From assembly GCA_964461535.1 (NCBI GenBank), contig CAYWUY010000005.1, positions 1 through 64,000 on the forward strand: a stretch of 64,000 bases of DNA, read 5' to 3'. Position numbers and translations under genes: made by a program. Source of the stretch: Flavipsychrobacter sp964461535 (lineage in GTDB: Bacteria > Bacteroidota > Bacteroidia > Chitinophagales > Chitinophagaceae). Under the pieces are notes generated by a model. It had not been told where the DNA came from. It worked only from the letters and a program-made list of their open reading frames with translations, and did not search any database. Shown here piece after piece: positions 7,168 to 15,615 of the stretch. Every line of letters starts with the position of its first letter. Within the stretch, counting starts at the first letter, position 1.

Positions 7168-9245
7168 TCTTCGTAGGTTTTATTACGCAAATATTTATAA
7201 ATAGCCACCTGAGAGCGTACTACCGGGGCTTTTGCCTCACGTACCACATATTGGTTGCTTTGTTCATTATCTAAAATACGTCCTTTTACGTTTTCAGCAA
7301 GTTGAAAGTTCATGATATCAATCAATTCCTGCTGAATTTCTTTATCTACTACCGGGCAGGCCATTTCAACCCTATGGTCTAGGTTGCGCACCATCCAGTC
7401 GGCTGAAGATATATATACCAGTGGTTTACCTGAGTTGCCAAAGATAAATACACGTGCATGCTCAAGATAGTCATCAATAATACTAATGGCTTGCAGGTGT
7501 TGTTTAAATATCTTTTGCTCGGTATATGCACAGCATATGCCTCTTATTACCATTTTTACATCTACCCCTGCTTTAGCAGCCAGGTATATTTTTTCTATCA
7601 ACTCTCTATCTACTAGGCTGTTTAGCTTTATGATGATAGATGCAGGTTTGTTGCGGCGGGCTAGCTTTATTTCTTTCTCAATTAAAGCCATAAAGGTGCT
7701 GCGCATATTCACTGGAGATATAGGCGTGCTTTTGCACAAGGCCAGCGTCTCTATTTTTTTATGATGATGTTCTAGTACATCAAACACCCTATTTACATCG
7801 GCCAGTATATTTCTATTAGTAGTTAGCAGGCAGTGGTCGCCATAGTAGGCTGCCGTGTTCTCGTTAAAGTTACCTGTAGATATAAAGCCATACTGTTTAG
7901 TACGGTTAAACTCACGTTTCTTTATCACGCACATTTTAGCGTGCACTTTCATATTATTTCTACCCAATACCACTTTTACGCCCTCTTCCTCTAAGTGAGT
8001 TTTCCAGCGCATATTGGCCTCTTCATCAAATCGGGCACGTAGCTCTAGCACCGCTGTTACTTCTTTACCGTTTCTTACAGCGTTTATAAGTGCATTAATT
8101 ATTTTAGAGTTCTTAGCTAGTCGGTAGCAGGTTATTTTTATGCTTTGCACATTAGGGTCAATAGCTGCCTCTCTTAGCATATCTATCACAGAGTCGAAAG
8201 AGTGGTAAGGGAAATGTAACATCACATCCCTTGATTCCAGCACATTAAGTATACGCTTAGGCTGCGTAAGTAGTGGATGTACAAAAGGTTGCTGGCGAGG
8301 TTTAACATCGTTAAACACACTAGACGGGAAGTCTATAAAGTCTTTAAAGTTATGTATACGCCCACCTGCTATAAGGTTATCTTTTTTACTCATGCCTAGG
8401 CGGCGAGTAAGATAGTTCAGTAGATTGGGCTCAATATTTCTATCGTATACAAAGCGTGTTGCACGCCCTTTTTTACGGTTTTTTAGTCCTTTCTCCAGTT
8501 CTACCATTATATTGGCAGTAGAGTCTTCATTGTCTATGTCTAACTCTGCATCTCGGGTTACTTTTATTATATAACCCATAAACTTATCAAAGCCAAAAGG
8601 GGCAAACAGTGCAGGTAAGTTATAGCGAATAATATCTTCCAGGAGTATTATGTCTTTAGTGCCGGCTTTGCTAGGCATTATTACAAAGCGGGGCAGCACC
8701 TTGGTAGGTATTTCTATAAGTGCATAGCGCTGCAACATTGATGAGGCAGTGTTGCCTAACAGGCAAGCTAGGTATATAGACTTATCGCGGAGTAGTGGCA
8801 TTTGTGGTATAGACTCTATCATAAGCGGTATGATTTGAGTACGTACCTTTTCCTCAAAGTAGGTTTTTACAAACTCTTTCTGCTCTTTGGTAAGTTGCTT
8901 CTCATTTTTTATTTGGATATTTTTTCTACCCAGTTCTACTATTACATCAGCATATATTCTGTCAAACTCCTCTTGGTGTTCTATAACAGTTTGTTGTATG
9001 CTTTTTAATATTTTTTCGGGATGAGCTTCCAGGTGCACTTTGGCATTTTTTCCAAGTAGTAGCATTCGGTTAAGCGTAGCTACCCTTACCCTGAAAAACT
9101 CATCCATATTATTGGAGAATATGCCTAAAAATTTTAGGCGATCATGTACATGATTGGTGCTGTCATTGGCCTCTTGCAACACACGAGCATTAAATGCCAG
9201 CCAACTTAGGTCTCTTACAAATGTGTTTTTGGTCTGATTGATCAT
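7164..9245 (-). CDS. ppk1: Polyphosphate kinase Ppk1
   Basis: The protein has 693 residues, the usual length for Ppk1, which reversibly transfers the ATP gamma-phosphate onto polyphosphate. The N-terminal domain begins with RDLSWLAFNARVLQEA (about 11-26). The catalytic phospholipase D-like half contains the phospho-histidine motif KVHAKMC (His about 433) and the second histidine in YLEHARVF (about 596), both matching the active-site histidines of the E. coli enzyme. It overlaps the downstream ppx by four bases. A -7 box (TAATTTTG, 9259-9266, minus strand) lies just before the start. Confidence 0.96.
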   Translation of the reverse strand: MINQTKNTFVRDLSWLAFNARVLQEANDSTNHVHDRLKFLGIFSNNMDEFFRVRVATLNRMLLLGKNAKVHLEAHPEKILKSIQQTVIEHQEEFDRIYADVIVELGRKNIQIKNEKQLTKEQKEFVKTYFEEKVRTQIIPLMIESIPQMPLLRDKSIYLACLLGNTASSMLQRYALIEIPTKVLPRFVIMPSKAGTKDIILLEDIIRYNLPALFAPFGFDKFMGYIIKVTRDAELDIDNEDSTANIMVELEKGLKNRKKGRATRFVYDRNIEPNLLNYLTRRLGMSKKDNLIAGGRIHNFKDFIDFPSSVFNDVKPRQQPFVHPLLTQPKRILNVLESRDVMLHFPYHSFDSVIDMLREAAIDPNVQSIKITCYRLAKNSKIINALINAVRNGKEVTAVLELRARFDEEANMRWKTHLEEEGVKVVLGRNNMKVHAKMCVIKKREFNRTKQYGFISTGNFNENTAAYYGDHCLLTTNRNILADVNRVFDVLEHHHKKIETLALCKSTPISPVNMRSTFMALIEKEIKLARRNKPASIIIKLNSLVDRELIEKIYLAAKAGVDVKMVIRGICCAYTEQKIFKQHLQAISIIDDYLEHARVFIFGNSGKPLVYISSADWMVRNLDHRVEMACPVVDKEIQQELIDIMNFQLAENVKGRILDNEQSNQYVVREAKAPVVRSQVAIYKYLRNKTYED

Positions 9246-9258
9246 AAAACTTAGCGGG

Positions 9259-9266
9259 CAAAATTA
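9259..9266 (-). promoter_or_regulatory. -7 box (TAATTTTG) for ppk1-ppx
   Basis: The octamer matches TAnnTTTG and ends 13 bases before the ppk1 ATG, implying a very short 5' leader. A TTTG at 9281-9284 (minus strand) is 14 rather than 19 bases away. Confidence 0.5.
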
Positions 9267-9315
9267 CTTTCTTACTGGTACAAACTTTATGATACAGTAT
9301 ACCTAAATCGATAAT

Positions 9316-9807
9316 TTACAATTTCTTAATACGTCCTATGATAGATGTGGTAGAATAACCGTCTACGAAAGGAATAACTTTCACTTCGCCGCCATAGCTC
9401 ATTACAAAATCGGCACCTACTATGCGGTCTATAGTGTAGTCACCTCCTTTGGTTAGTACATCGGGTCTAATGGCTTGTATTAGTTCTGCAGGTGTGTCTT
9501 CGTCAAATAGTACTACAGCATCTACAAATAGTAAAGACGCCAATAGTAGTAATCTGTCGTTTTGGTGTGTTACCGGGCGGTCTTCACCTTTCAGTCTACT
9601 TACAGAAGCGTCAGTGTTTACGCCTACTATAAGTTTATTGCCCAGCGATGCCGCATTGGCCAGCTGGTCTATATGTCCATGGTGAAGAATATCGAAACAA
9701 CCATTAGTGAAAACAATTTTTTGCTGAGTAGCTCGCCATGCATTGCTATGTTTTACCAATGCCTCTCTGGTGAATATTTTATGCTGTATCCACTGAAGTT
9801 TGTCCAT
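9316..9807 (-). CDS. rfaE2: D-glycero-beta-D-manno-heptose 1-phosphate adenylyltransferase (RfaE/HldE C-terminal type)
   Basis: The protein has 163 residues with a cytidylyltransferase-like fold. The nucleotide-binding motif is FTNGCFDILHHGHI (residues 33-46, with HxGH-type histidines), and KGEDRPVTHQNDR and YSTTSIIGRI near the end are typical of the adenylyltransferase half of HldE. It activates heptose 1-phosphate with ATP for LPS core synthesis in the cytoplasm. The kinase half is absent, so a separate kinase must exist elsewhere. The first 29 bases overlap the end of the upstream membrane-protein gene, so the two are probably cotranscribed with panD upstream. Confidence 0.9.
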   Translation of the reverse strand: MDKLQWIQHKIFTREALVKHSNAWRATQQKIVFTNGCFDILHHGHIDQLANAASLGNKLIVGVNTDASVSRLKGEDRPVTHQNDRLLLLASLLFVDAVVLFDEDTPAELIQAIRPDVLTKGGDYTIDRIVGADFVMSYGGEVKVIPFVDGYSTTSIIGRIKKL

Positions 9808-10780
9808 TTTTCCTGCTATTGTAAGGTTGTATAACTAATAAAGAGATGAGCCCGAAAATAAGAATAACTATGGTTTGTAGTGCCCATGCTACCCAGCCAA
9901 ATGCAAGTGCGGTCACTTGGTCTACACCATAAGGACCCTCAAGTATTTGAGCTACTAATAGCGGATAAGCACCTATGCCACCCGGTGTAACAATGAGTGC
10001 TAAGCTACCATAAACAAGCACCACCATAGATGCCATGAATGATAAAGACTGTGTATTGGCAAGGCTTAATAGTCCCAAGTATATTTGTGCCGCATACATA
10101 AGCCACATGATAATGGTAAGTCCTAAAAATTCCCATTTTTTCTTCATGTGAAAAATAGATAGTATGCCATGAGTCATTTCTTTCATTAGCTGACTGGCTT
10201 TGCTATCAGGATTGCGTTTGTACATTCTTATTAATAGCAATACCACAGCAAGGATAACAAAAGGTATAGCCAATAAAATGAGTTCTTTACCATGCAAAAA
10301 CTTATGCACCAGATTAGATACATATGCGTTAATGCGAGACATCTCTATCAAGAAGGTGGCTACAGCTATTACAAATAGCGAGAATACGTCAAAGGCACGT
10401 TCGGCTACTATAGTACCTACCATTTTGTGGGCAGGCAGTTTTTCATATTTGGCCAATACAGTGCACTTGGCCACCTCTCCGGCACGTGGGAGTGCCATGT
10501 TAGTAAGATAGCCTATCATAACCGCAAACATGGTATTCATTTTTGACGGTTTCAGGTTTATGGTTTCTAATAAGTAACGCCAGCGTAGGGCTCTTACGTA
10601 ATGCGAAAGCACCCCTACGATGGCGATTATAAATAGGTAACCTACACTTACGTTTTTAATGGCATCATACAACTTAGACTTTTGATCGGCCGTAAGCTGG
10701 TTAGACATATGAAAAATGATATAGATACCTAGCCCTAGGAATAAAGCGTATTTCAATATGGATACCAGGGCTTTTTTCAT
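9779..10780 (-). CDS. Flippase-like / lysylphosphatidylglycerol synthase-type membrane protein (UPF0104)
   Basis: The protein has 333 residues with about eight transmembrane helices. The N-terminal part carries RALRWRYLLE (about residues 64-73) and GYLTNMALPRAGEVAKC (about 90-106). The C-terminal part carries GGIGAYPLL (about 268-276). This is the arrangement of the YbhN/AglD/MprF-N-terminal superfamily, thought to act as lipid or lipid-linked sugar flippases. It lies between panD and the heptose adenylyltransferase, which suggests a cell-envelope role, but its substrate cannot be read from the sequence. Confidence 0.85.
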   Translation of the reverse strand: MKKALVSILKYALFLGLGIYIIFHMSNQLTADQKSKLYDAIKNVSVGYLFIIAIVGVLSHYVRALRWRYLLETINLKPSKMNTMFAVMIGYLTNMALPRAGEVAKCTVLAKYEKLPAHKMVGTIVAERAFDVFSLFVIAVATFLIEMSRINAYVSNLVHKFLHGKELILLAIPFVILAVVLLLIRMYKRNPDSKASQLMKEMTHGILSIFHMKKKWEFLGLTIIMWLMYAAQIYLGLLSLANTQSLSFMASMVVLVYGSLALIVTPGGIGAYPLLVAQILEGPYGVDQVTALAFGWVAWALQTIVILIFGLISLLVIQPYNSRKNGQTSVDTA

Positions 10781-10801
10781 ATGATGCCTATTAATACATA
10801 A

Positions 10802-11146
10802 TTATAGAGTGTTATTTTCTTTTGGGAATATGATAGCAGGCTTAAATGATTTAGCCTCTTCAAAATCCATCATGGCATAAGATATAATGATTACTGTATC
10901 TCCTACAGAAATACGGCGAGCCGCAGGGCCGTTCATGCATATCATACCACTACCTCTGGTGCCTTTTATTACATAAGTGGTCAGTCTTTCTCCGTTATCC
11001 AGATTCAGAACTTGCACTTTTTCATTTTCTATCAGGTTAGCAGCGTCCATCAAATCTTCATCAATAGTAATGCTGCCAATATAGTGGAGGTTTGCCTCCA
11101 TTACTTTTACCCTGTGGATCTTCGATTTTAAAACTTCTATTTGCAT
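10802..11146 (-). CDS. panD: Aspartate 1-decarboxylase
   Basis: The protein has 114 residues from ATG at 11146. It decarboxylates L-aspartate to beta-alanine for pantothenate and coenzyme A synthesis. The proenzyme self-cleaves at Gly24-Ser25 in YIGSITID to form the pyruvoyl cofactor, and the motif is intact here. NGPAARR (about 74-80) is also conserved. A longer ORF starts six codons upstream (11164), but the -7 box TACCTTTG (minus strand, 11154-11161) lies inside that extension, so 11146 is preferred and the transcript is nearly leaderless. Confidence 0.95.
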   Translation of the reverse strand: MQIEVLKSKIHRVKVMEANLHYIGSITIDEDLMDAANLIENEKVQVLNLDNGERLTTYVIKGTRGSGMICMNGPAARRISVGDTVIIISYAMMDFEEAKSFKPAIIFPKENNTL

Positions 11147-11153
11147 AGCAGCG

Positions 11154-11161
11154 CAAAGGTA
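11154..11161 (-). promoter_or_regulatory. -7 box (TACCTTTG) for panD
   Basis: An exact TAnnTTTG match ends seven bases before the panD ATG at 11146. With normal spacing transcription would start at, or a base or two from, the start codon. No clear -33 element is seen. Confidence 0.5.
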
Positions 11162-11235
11162 CAAGTATTAATTTAATAGGCTAGGTAACAGAAAGGTTAA
11201 AAAGTATATAGTTAAAATTAATGTAGAATGTATGT

Positions 11236-11583
11236 CTACAATATCTCGAAAATCCGCTCTGCTGGCCTGCATACGGTAGCTTTACTACCATAAATAGCTA
11301 TAGGGCGCTCCATAAGTATGGGGTTATTTGTTAATATAGTTATCCACTCATTGTTGCTATATGCATTATGGGCATGTGCTTCTTTGTACATAGACTCATT
11401 TTTGCGTACAATATCTACTGCGGATAGCTGTAACTTTTCTAATAGGGCTTCTATTTCTTCTGCAGTTAATGGATTGATAAGATAATTTCTGACGGTGTAC
11501 GATAGTTGATTATCGTTTAAAAGCTGTAGCAAATAGTTACTCTTGCTACAGCTTTCATTATGAAGTATTATAAGTTCTTGCAT
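11236..11583 (-). CDS. ArsC/Spx-family arsenate reductase-like protein
   Basis: The protein has 115 residues with a thioredoxin-like fold. The N-terminal LHNESCSKSN places the catalytic cysteine at residue 12. TNNPILMERPI (about 86-96) and VCRPAERI near the C-terminus match the arginine-containing ArsC signature. The family reduces arsenate with glutaredoxin or glutathione, though many members are of unknown function. The ATG immediately follows the stop of the ABC permease gene with no gap, so it is the third gene of that operon. No other arsenic genes are nearby, so a resistance role is uncertain. Confidence 0.82.
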   Translation of the reverse strand: MQELIILHNESCSKSNYLLQLLNDNQLSYTVRNYLINPLTAEEIEALLEKLQLSAVDIVRKNESMYKEAHAHNAYSNNEWITILTNNPILMERPIAIYGSKATVCRPAERIFEIL

Positions 11584-12903
11584 TTAATCTTTATAACTAA
11601 ACCATTTAATCAATTCTTTGTAGCTAGCTTTTTTACCGTGCATAAGTATGCCTACTCGGTATATGCGACCTGCTACCCAGGTAGTAAATATAAACCCGGC
11701 TATTAGAGATACCATAGAAACTGCTACTTGCCACATAGGTACTCCAAATGGTATGCGTATCATCATAGCTATGGGCGATGTAAAGGGTATTATGGATAAC
11801 CAGACAGATAAGCTACTGTCAGGATTGTTTACTATTACTGTTTGCGATACCATAATAGTTGCAATTAGCGGCAATGTTATGGGTACCATAAATTGTTGTG
11901 TTTCGGTTTCGTTATCTACCGCCGAGCCTATAGCAGCAAACAATGCACTATAAAGCATGTAGCCAAAAAAGAAGTAGAAGATAAAGCATACTACAATAGT
12001 AGTTACCGGTAGATTTTCAAGAGCCGACATGAATCCCGACATGTCATTGGTGCTACTCGCTATTTTTTCAGCAGGTATTTGTCCCGATGAGGCCACATTG
12101 CTCATGTTCTGCAGGGCTTGAGCTTGAGGTGTTTTGCTTATGAAAGCAGTACCGGCCACTGTAGATATAGAAAGTGTCAATACTATCCATAAGATGAACT
12201 GAGTTAAACCTACCATACCTACACCCAGTATTTTGCCCAGCATAAGTTGGAAAGGTTTTACAGAGGAAATAATAACCTCGGCTATACGGCTTACTTTTTC
12301 TTCAATAACCCCGCGCATTACTTGAGCCCCATATAAGAACAGCGTAATGTAAATGATGAATGCACAAATAAGTCCCACCGCATATGCCGACCATATATGG
12401 GCATCTTTTTCGCCATCGGCAGTTATTTGTTTGGCTTCTACTTTTATTTCTTGTTGTGCTTTAGCTAGTATAGCAGTGTCTATATGTGCCTCTCCCAAGC
12501 GTTTTTCTTGTGCTACTTTGGTTAGCTGGTTTTCTATGCTAGAGGCATTCATAGCACTTGGTGTTTTTTCGCCTAATAGTAGCACATTATTTACTCCGGA
12601 GGGGATATATAGAAGATAGTCATAGTCACTGTCTTTAAAAGATTGACGCGCTTTTTTATAGTCGTTGCTATAGCTGTAAGTAATTACTTTAGAGTTTTTG
12701 AGTTTGCCCTCAAACCATTTGCTATCGTCTACTACAAGTACTTTCTTTTTGTCGGCAAGGCCGCTTTGGTTAATGCTTAAGTAGACGGTTAAAGCCATCA
12801 TGCCAATGAAAAGAACCGGTACTAAGAAAGTTACCAATAGGAACGATTTCTTCTTCACTCTTGAGAGATATTCTCTTTGAATTATTAATAATATCTTGTT
12901 CAT
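11584..12903 (-). CDS. ABC-2 type transporter permease (NatB-like)
   Basis: The protein has 439 residues. It has an N-terminal helix (about 20-41), a large extracytoplasmic loop to about residue 170, then five or six C-terminal helices, the layout of NatB/ABC-2 permeases. The start IIQREYLSRVKKKSF is characteristic. It forms the membrane part of an efflux system with the ATPase encoded three bases upstream. The substrate is unknown: the family includes sodium exporters and lipid or peptide exporters. Confidence 0.88.
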   Translation of the reverse strand: MNKILLIIQREYLSRVKKKSFLLVTFLVPVLFIGMMALTVYLSINQSGLADKKKVLVVDDSKWFEGKLKNSKVITYSYSNDYKKARQSFKDSDYDYLLYIPSGVNNVLLLGEKTPSAMNASSIENQLTKVAQEKRLGEAHIDTAILAKAQQEIKVEAKQITADGEKDAHIWSAYAVGLICAFIIYITLFLYGAQVMRGVIEEKVSRIAEVIISSVKPFQLMLGKILGVGMVGLTQFILWIVLTLSISTVAGTAFISKTPQAQALQNMSNVASSGQIPAEKIASSTNDMSGFMSALENLPVTTIVVCFIFYFFFGYMLYSALFAAIGSAVDNETETQQFMVPITLPLIATIMVSQTVIVNNPDSSLSVWLSIIPFTSPIAMMIRIPFGVPMWQVAVSMVSLIAGFIFTTWVAGRIYRVGILMHGKKASYKELIKWFSYKD

Positions 12904-12906
12904 ATG

Positions 12907-13809
12907 CTATTGGTTGCTTACGTTTTGAATAAATATTTCGTTCATGGTTGGTATTACCTCTTCTACTTTGCAGATGGCTACTTGCGGTATTAAATGTTGT
13001 AGTACCTGATTAAGATTAAGGCCATCTTTGAGTTTAATTTTACAACTGTGATAGTTGAATGAGCTAGACTGAGATATAATGCTGAAAGGTGCTTCACTAG
13101 CACTATTTAGCAATGTTCCTTCATATTCTATAAGGTATGTGCCGCTGCGATATTGGTTGCGTACATCGCGCACTTTGCCATCTAGTATTTTGTGTGATTT
13201 ATGAAGGAGTGCTATGGCATCACATAATTCTTCTACACTTTCCATACGGTGGGTGGAAAATATAATGGTAGCACCATTGCGGTTTAGCTCTAGAATTTCG
13301 TTTTTAATGATTTCAGCATTCACGGGGTCAAATCCGCTGAATGGTTCATCAAGAATAATGAGTTCGGGCTGATGAAGCACTGTAGCTATAAACTGTGCTT
13401 TTTGCTGCATACCCTTAGATAACTCTTCAATTTTTTTATCCCACCAGCTTTCAATTTCCAGTTTTTTAAACCATTTTACTGCCCTGCTTTTGGCTTCAGC
13501 TCTACTTAGTCCTTTTAGCTGCGCTAGGTATAGTATTTGCTCGCCAATCTCCATTTTTTTATACAAGCCACGCTCTTCCGGAAGGTAGCCTATGCGTTCT
13601 ACATCTTGCTGGTGCAGCTTTTTACCATTAAATAAAACTACTCCCGAGTCGGGGGCGGTAATTTGGTTAATTATGCGAATAAGAGAAGTTTTGCCGGCAC
13701 CATTGGGGCCAAGTAGCCCAAATACTGTACCGCTTTCAATTTCCATACTCACATTATCTAGTGCTCTATGGTTGGCGTATTGTTTTACAATATTTTGAAT
13801 TGAAATCAT
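12907..13809 (-). CDS. ABC transporter ATP-binding protein (NatA-like)
   Basis: The protein has 300 residues. Walker A is GPNGAGKTSL (about 34-43), the signature motif is LSKGMQQKAQF (about 134-144), Walker B is LIILDEPFSGFDP, and the switch histidine is in FSTHRMESV. The C-terminal ~80 residues form a DUF4162-like extension typical of ATPases paired with NatB permeases. It is the first gene of a tightly packed operon with the permease (three-base gap) and the ArsC-like protein. Confidence 0.92.
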   Translation of the reverse strand: MISIQNIVKQYANHRALDNVSMEIESGTVFGLLGPNGAGKTSLIRIINQITAPDSGVVLFNGKKLHQQDVERIGYLPEERGLYKKMEIGEQILYLAQLKGLSRAEAKSRAVKWFKKLEIESWWDKKIEELSKGMQQKAQFIATVLHQPELIILDEPFSGFDPVNAEIIKNEILELNRNGATIIFSTHRMESVEELCDAIALLHKSHKILDGKVRDVRNQYRSGTYLIEYEGTLLNSASEAPFSIISQSSSFNYHSCKIKLKDGLNLNQVLQHLIPQVAICKVEEVIPTMNEIFIQNVSNQ

Positions 13810-13898
13810 AGTATTTGCAAAGTTGCTTTAGTGTATTAGTATTGGTATTTGCCTATTTATTACAGGGTTAAATGTATATTTTTTATTGCAATAAAAAA

Positions 13899-13923
13899 TC
13901 CCGAAGCTTATTTTGCTTCGGGA
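13899..13923 (-). terminator. Rho-independent terminator of the oxygenase gene
   Basis: A 9-bp stem TCCCGAAGC...GCTTCGGGA with a 7-base loop is followed on the minus strand by TTTTTTATT. It lies 20 bases after the stop of gene 13943-14887. Confidence 0.9.
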
Positions 13924-13942
13924 CTATAATAAATAGATTGAA

Positions 13943-14887
13943 TTATTTTTTTAAACCTATTTCTCTTAAACGTTCGTCTAAATATTCACCGGCAGTGTAG
14001 TCTTCGTATACTTTAGGGTGAGATGCATCTATACAGCTATCTAAGCAAGCTAGGCTCATTTGGCTTTTAGGGTGCAGGAAGAAAGGAATAGAATAGCGAG
14101 GAGTATTCCATTTTTCGCGAGGAGGGTTAACAACACGGTGTGTGGTACTCTTTAGGCGATTGTTGGTAAGGCGTTGCAGCATATCGCCAACGTTTACCAC
14201 TATTTGTTCAGGTAAAGAGGTAACCCCAACCCACTCGTTTTTCATGTTTAAAATTTCAAGACCATCTGCTGATGCACCTACTAAAAGCGTTATTAAGTTG
14301 ATGTCTTCATGCTGCTCTGCACGAATGGCACTCTTGGGCTCGCTAGTAATAGGAGGATAAAAAATAGCTCTTAAGATAGAATTGCCATTATGAACATTAC
14401 TATCGAAATAGAACTCATCTAAACCTAGATAAAGAGCAATAGCTTGTAATAGTGCTTTGCCAGATTTTTCAAATGCACGATAGGCATTTAAAAGAGTAGG
14501 AGTGAACTGAGGAACTTCATTAACGGTAACGTTATCAGGATACTCTGATTTTATTGGATCGTTATCGGTTACTTCTTGTCCAAATTGGAAAAACTCTTTC
14601 AAATCAGGTGCGTCAAAGCCTTTGGCATGTTCTTTACCAAAAGAAGTATAGCCACGCTGACCTGCTAGGCCCGGAATTTCATATTTACCTTTCTGCTCTA
14701 GAGGTAGGGCAAAAAAAGCTTCTACATAGTTATATAGGTCGGCAATTAAAGCATCGGAAATGCCATGATTTTTTACTGCAACAAAGCCTGTTTCTTCGAA
14801 GGCTTTACCTAGCTGCTGAACAAAACTTTTTTTTGCTTCTTCGTTTCCGCTTACAAACTGCGAAAGATCTACTACTGGGATACTCAT
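13943..14887 (-). CDS. 2-oxoglutarate/Fe(II)-dependent oxygenase (isopenicillin N synthase-like)
   Basis: The protein has 314 residues. The N-terminal DIOX_N-type domain (PVVDLSQF at 4-11, GFVAVKNHGI near 33) is followed by a jelly-roll with the iron ligands in RAEQHEDINLITLL (His and Asp, near 200) and STTHRVVNPP (His, near 255). The 2-oxoglutarate-binding RYSIPFF follows. All three metal ligands and the arginine are present, so it should be active. The substrate is unknown. It is monocistronic with its own terminator. Confidence 0.88.
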   Translation of the reverse strand: MSIPVVDLSQFVSGNEEAKKSFVQQLGKAFEETGFVAVKNHGISDALIADLYNYVEAFFALPLEQKGKYEIPGLAGQRGYTSFGKEHAKGFDAPDLKEFFQFGQEVTDNDPIKSEYPDNVTVNEVPQFTPTLLNAYRAFEKSGKALLQAIALYLGLDEFYFDSNVHNGNSILRAIFYPPITSEPKSAIRAEQHEDINLITLLVGASADGLEILNMKNEWVGVTSLPEQIVVNVGDMLQRLTNNRLKSTTHRVVNPPREKWNTPRYSIPFFLHPKSQMSLACLDSCIDASHPKVYEDYTAGEYLDERLREIGLKK

Positions 14888-14937
14888 GATAACTAAAATG
14901 ATTTTTTAAATGTATTTAGAATGGTTTTGTGCGCTTA

Positions 14938-15375
14938 CTATTGAAAATTATAACCTCTAATATAGTTCATATTAATATTATTATTAGAGCCTATGACTTC
15001 AAAATAAGGATAAAAAGTGGTGTCGTCGGGCATTTTAAAGCCTATAATACAGGTGTAATTATTCACATTTTTGCTGATTAGAGGAACAATATGGGTTATT
15101 CCTTTAGGCATGGTGAACATACCTTTAGCTTCATTTTTGTTATAATTTACTTCTACATCGTATACTCCATATCTTACCTGACTATCAGCGCGGAGCTTTA
15201 CTATAAATTTTGAATTGTTTAATTTGTCTTCAGTAATGGGTACTTCAATTCTATCAACAATGGCATTTATGGGTGGTAATGCTTCCTCTTTATTATCCTT
15301 ATCGGTTGATTGATTGCAAGAAAATAATAATACGAGTAATGGTGATATTGCTATTAAACGCAAAAGTGATGTCAT
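14938..15375 (-). CDS. Small lipoprotein of unknown function
   Basis: The protein has 145 residues. A lipoprotein signal peptide ends in LLFSC with Cys20 as the lipidated residue, followed by a polar acidic linker (NQSTDKDNKEE). The remaining ~100 residues look like a single beta-sandwich domain. No family is recognised. A -7 box TATTTTTG (minus strand, 15380-15387) ends four bases before the ATG, so the transcript is probably leaderless. Confidence 0.75.
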   Translation of the reverse strand: MTSLLRLIAISPLLVLLFSCNQSTDKDNKEEALPPINAIVDRIEVPITEDKLNNSKFIVKLRADSQVRYGVYDVEVNYNKNEAKGMFTMPKGITHIVPLISKNVNNYTCIIGFKMPDDTTFYPYFEVIGSNNNINMNYIRGYNFQ

Positions 15376-15379
15376 GTGC

Positions 15380-15387
15380 CAAAAATA
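15380..15387 (-). promoter_or_regulatory. -7 box (TATTTTTG) for lipoprotein gene
   Basis: An exact TAnnTTTG match sits four bases from the ATG at 15375. No -33 TTTG lies at the ideal distance. It implies a leaderless or almost leaderless mRNA. Confidence 0.45.
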
Positions 15388-15615
15388 GAAGAATATTTCA
15401 ACAATTGGACGTTGATATGGTTTAAATATTCATGCGTCTAGGCCTTATTTAGTCAAATTAAGATATAATATATTATTGATTTATTTGTTGAGTTGTGAAT
15501 TGTGGATAATTTTTTTATTTTTAGGAGTTCAAGCCAACTTTTATAAAGATTGGTATGTCTATTAGGTATACCGAGGGCTATTATGTGTTCATACATTAAT
15601 CCTTAGAGCAATAAA

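Noticed and set aside
11147..11164. Longer N-terminus of PanD (MYLCAA...)
   Set aside because: The extension overlaps the -7 box and breaks the conserved spacing to the Gly24-Ser25 cleavage site.
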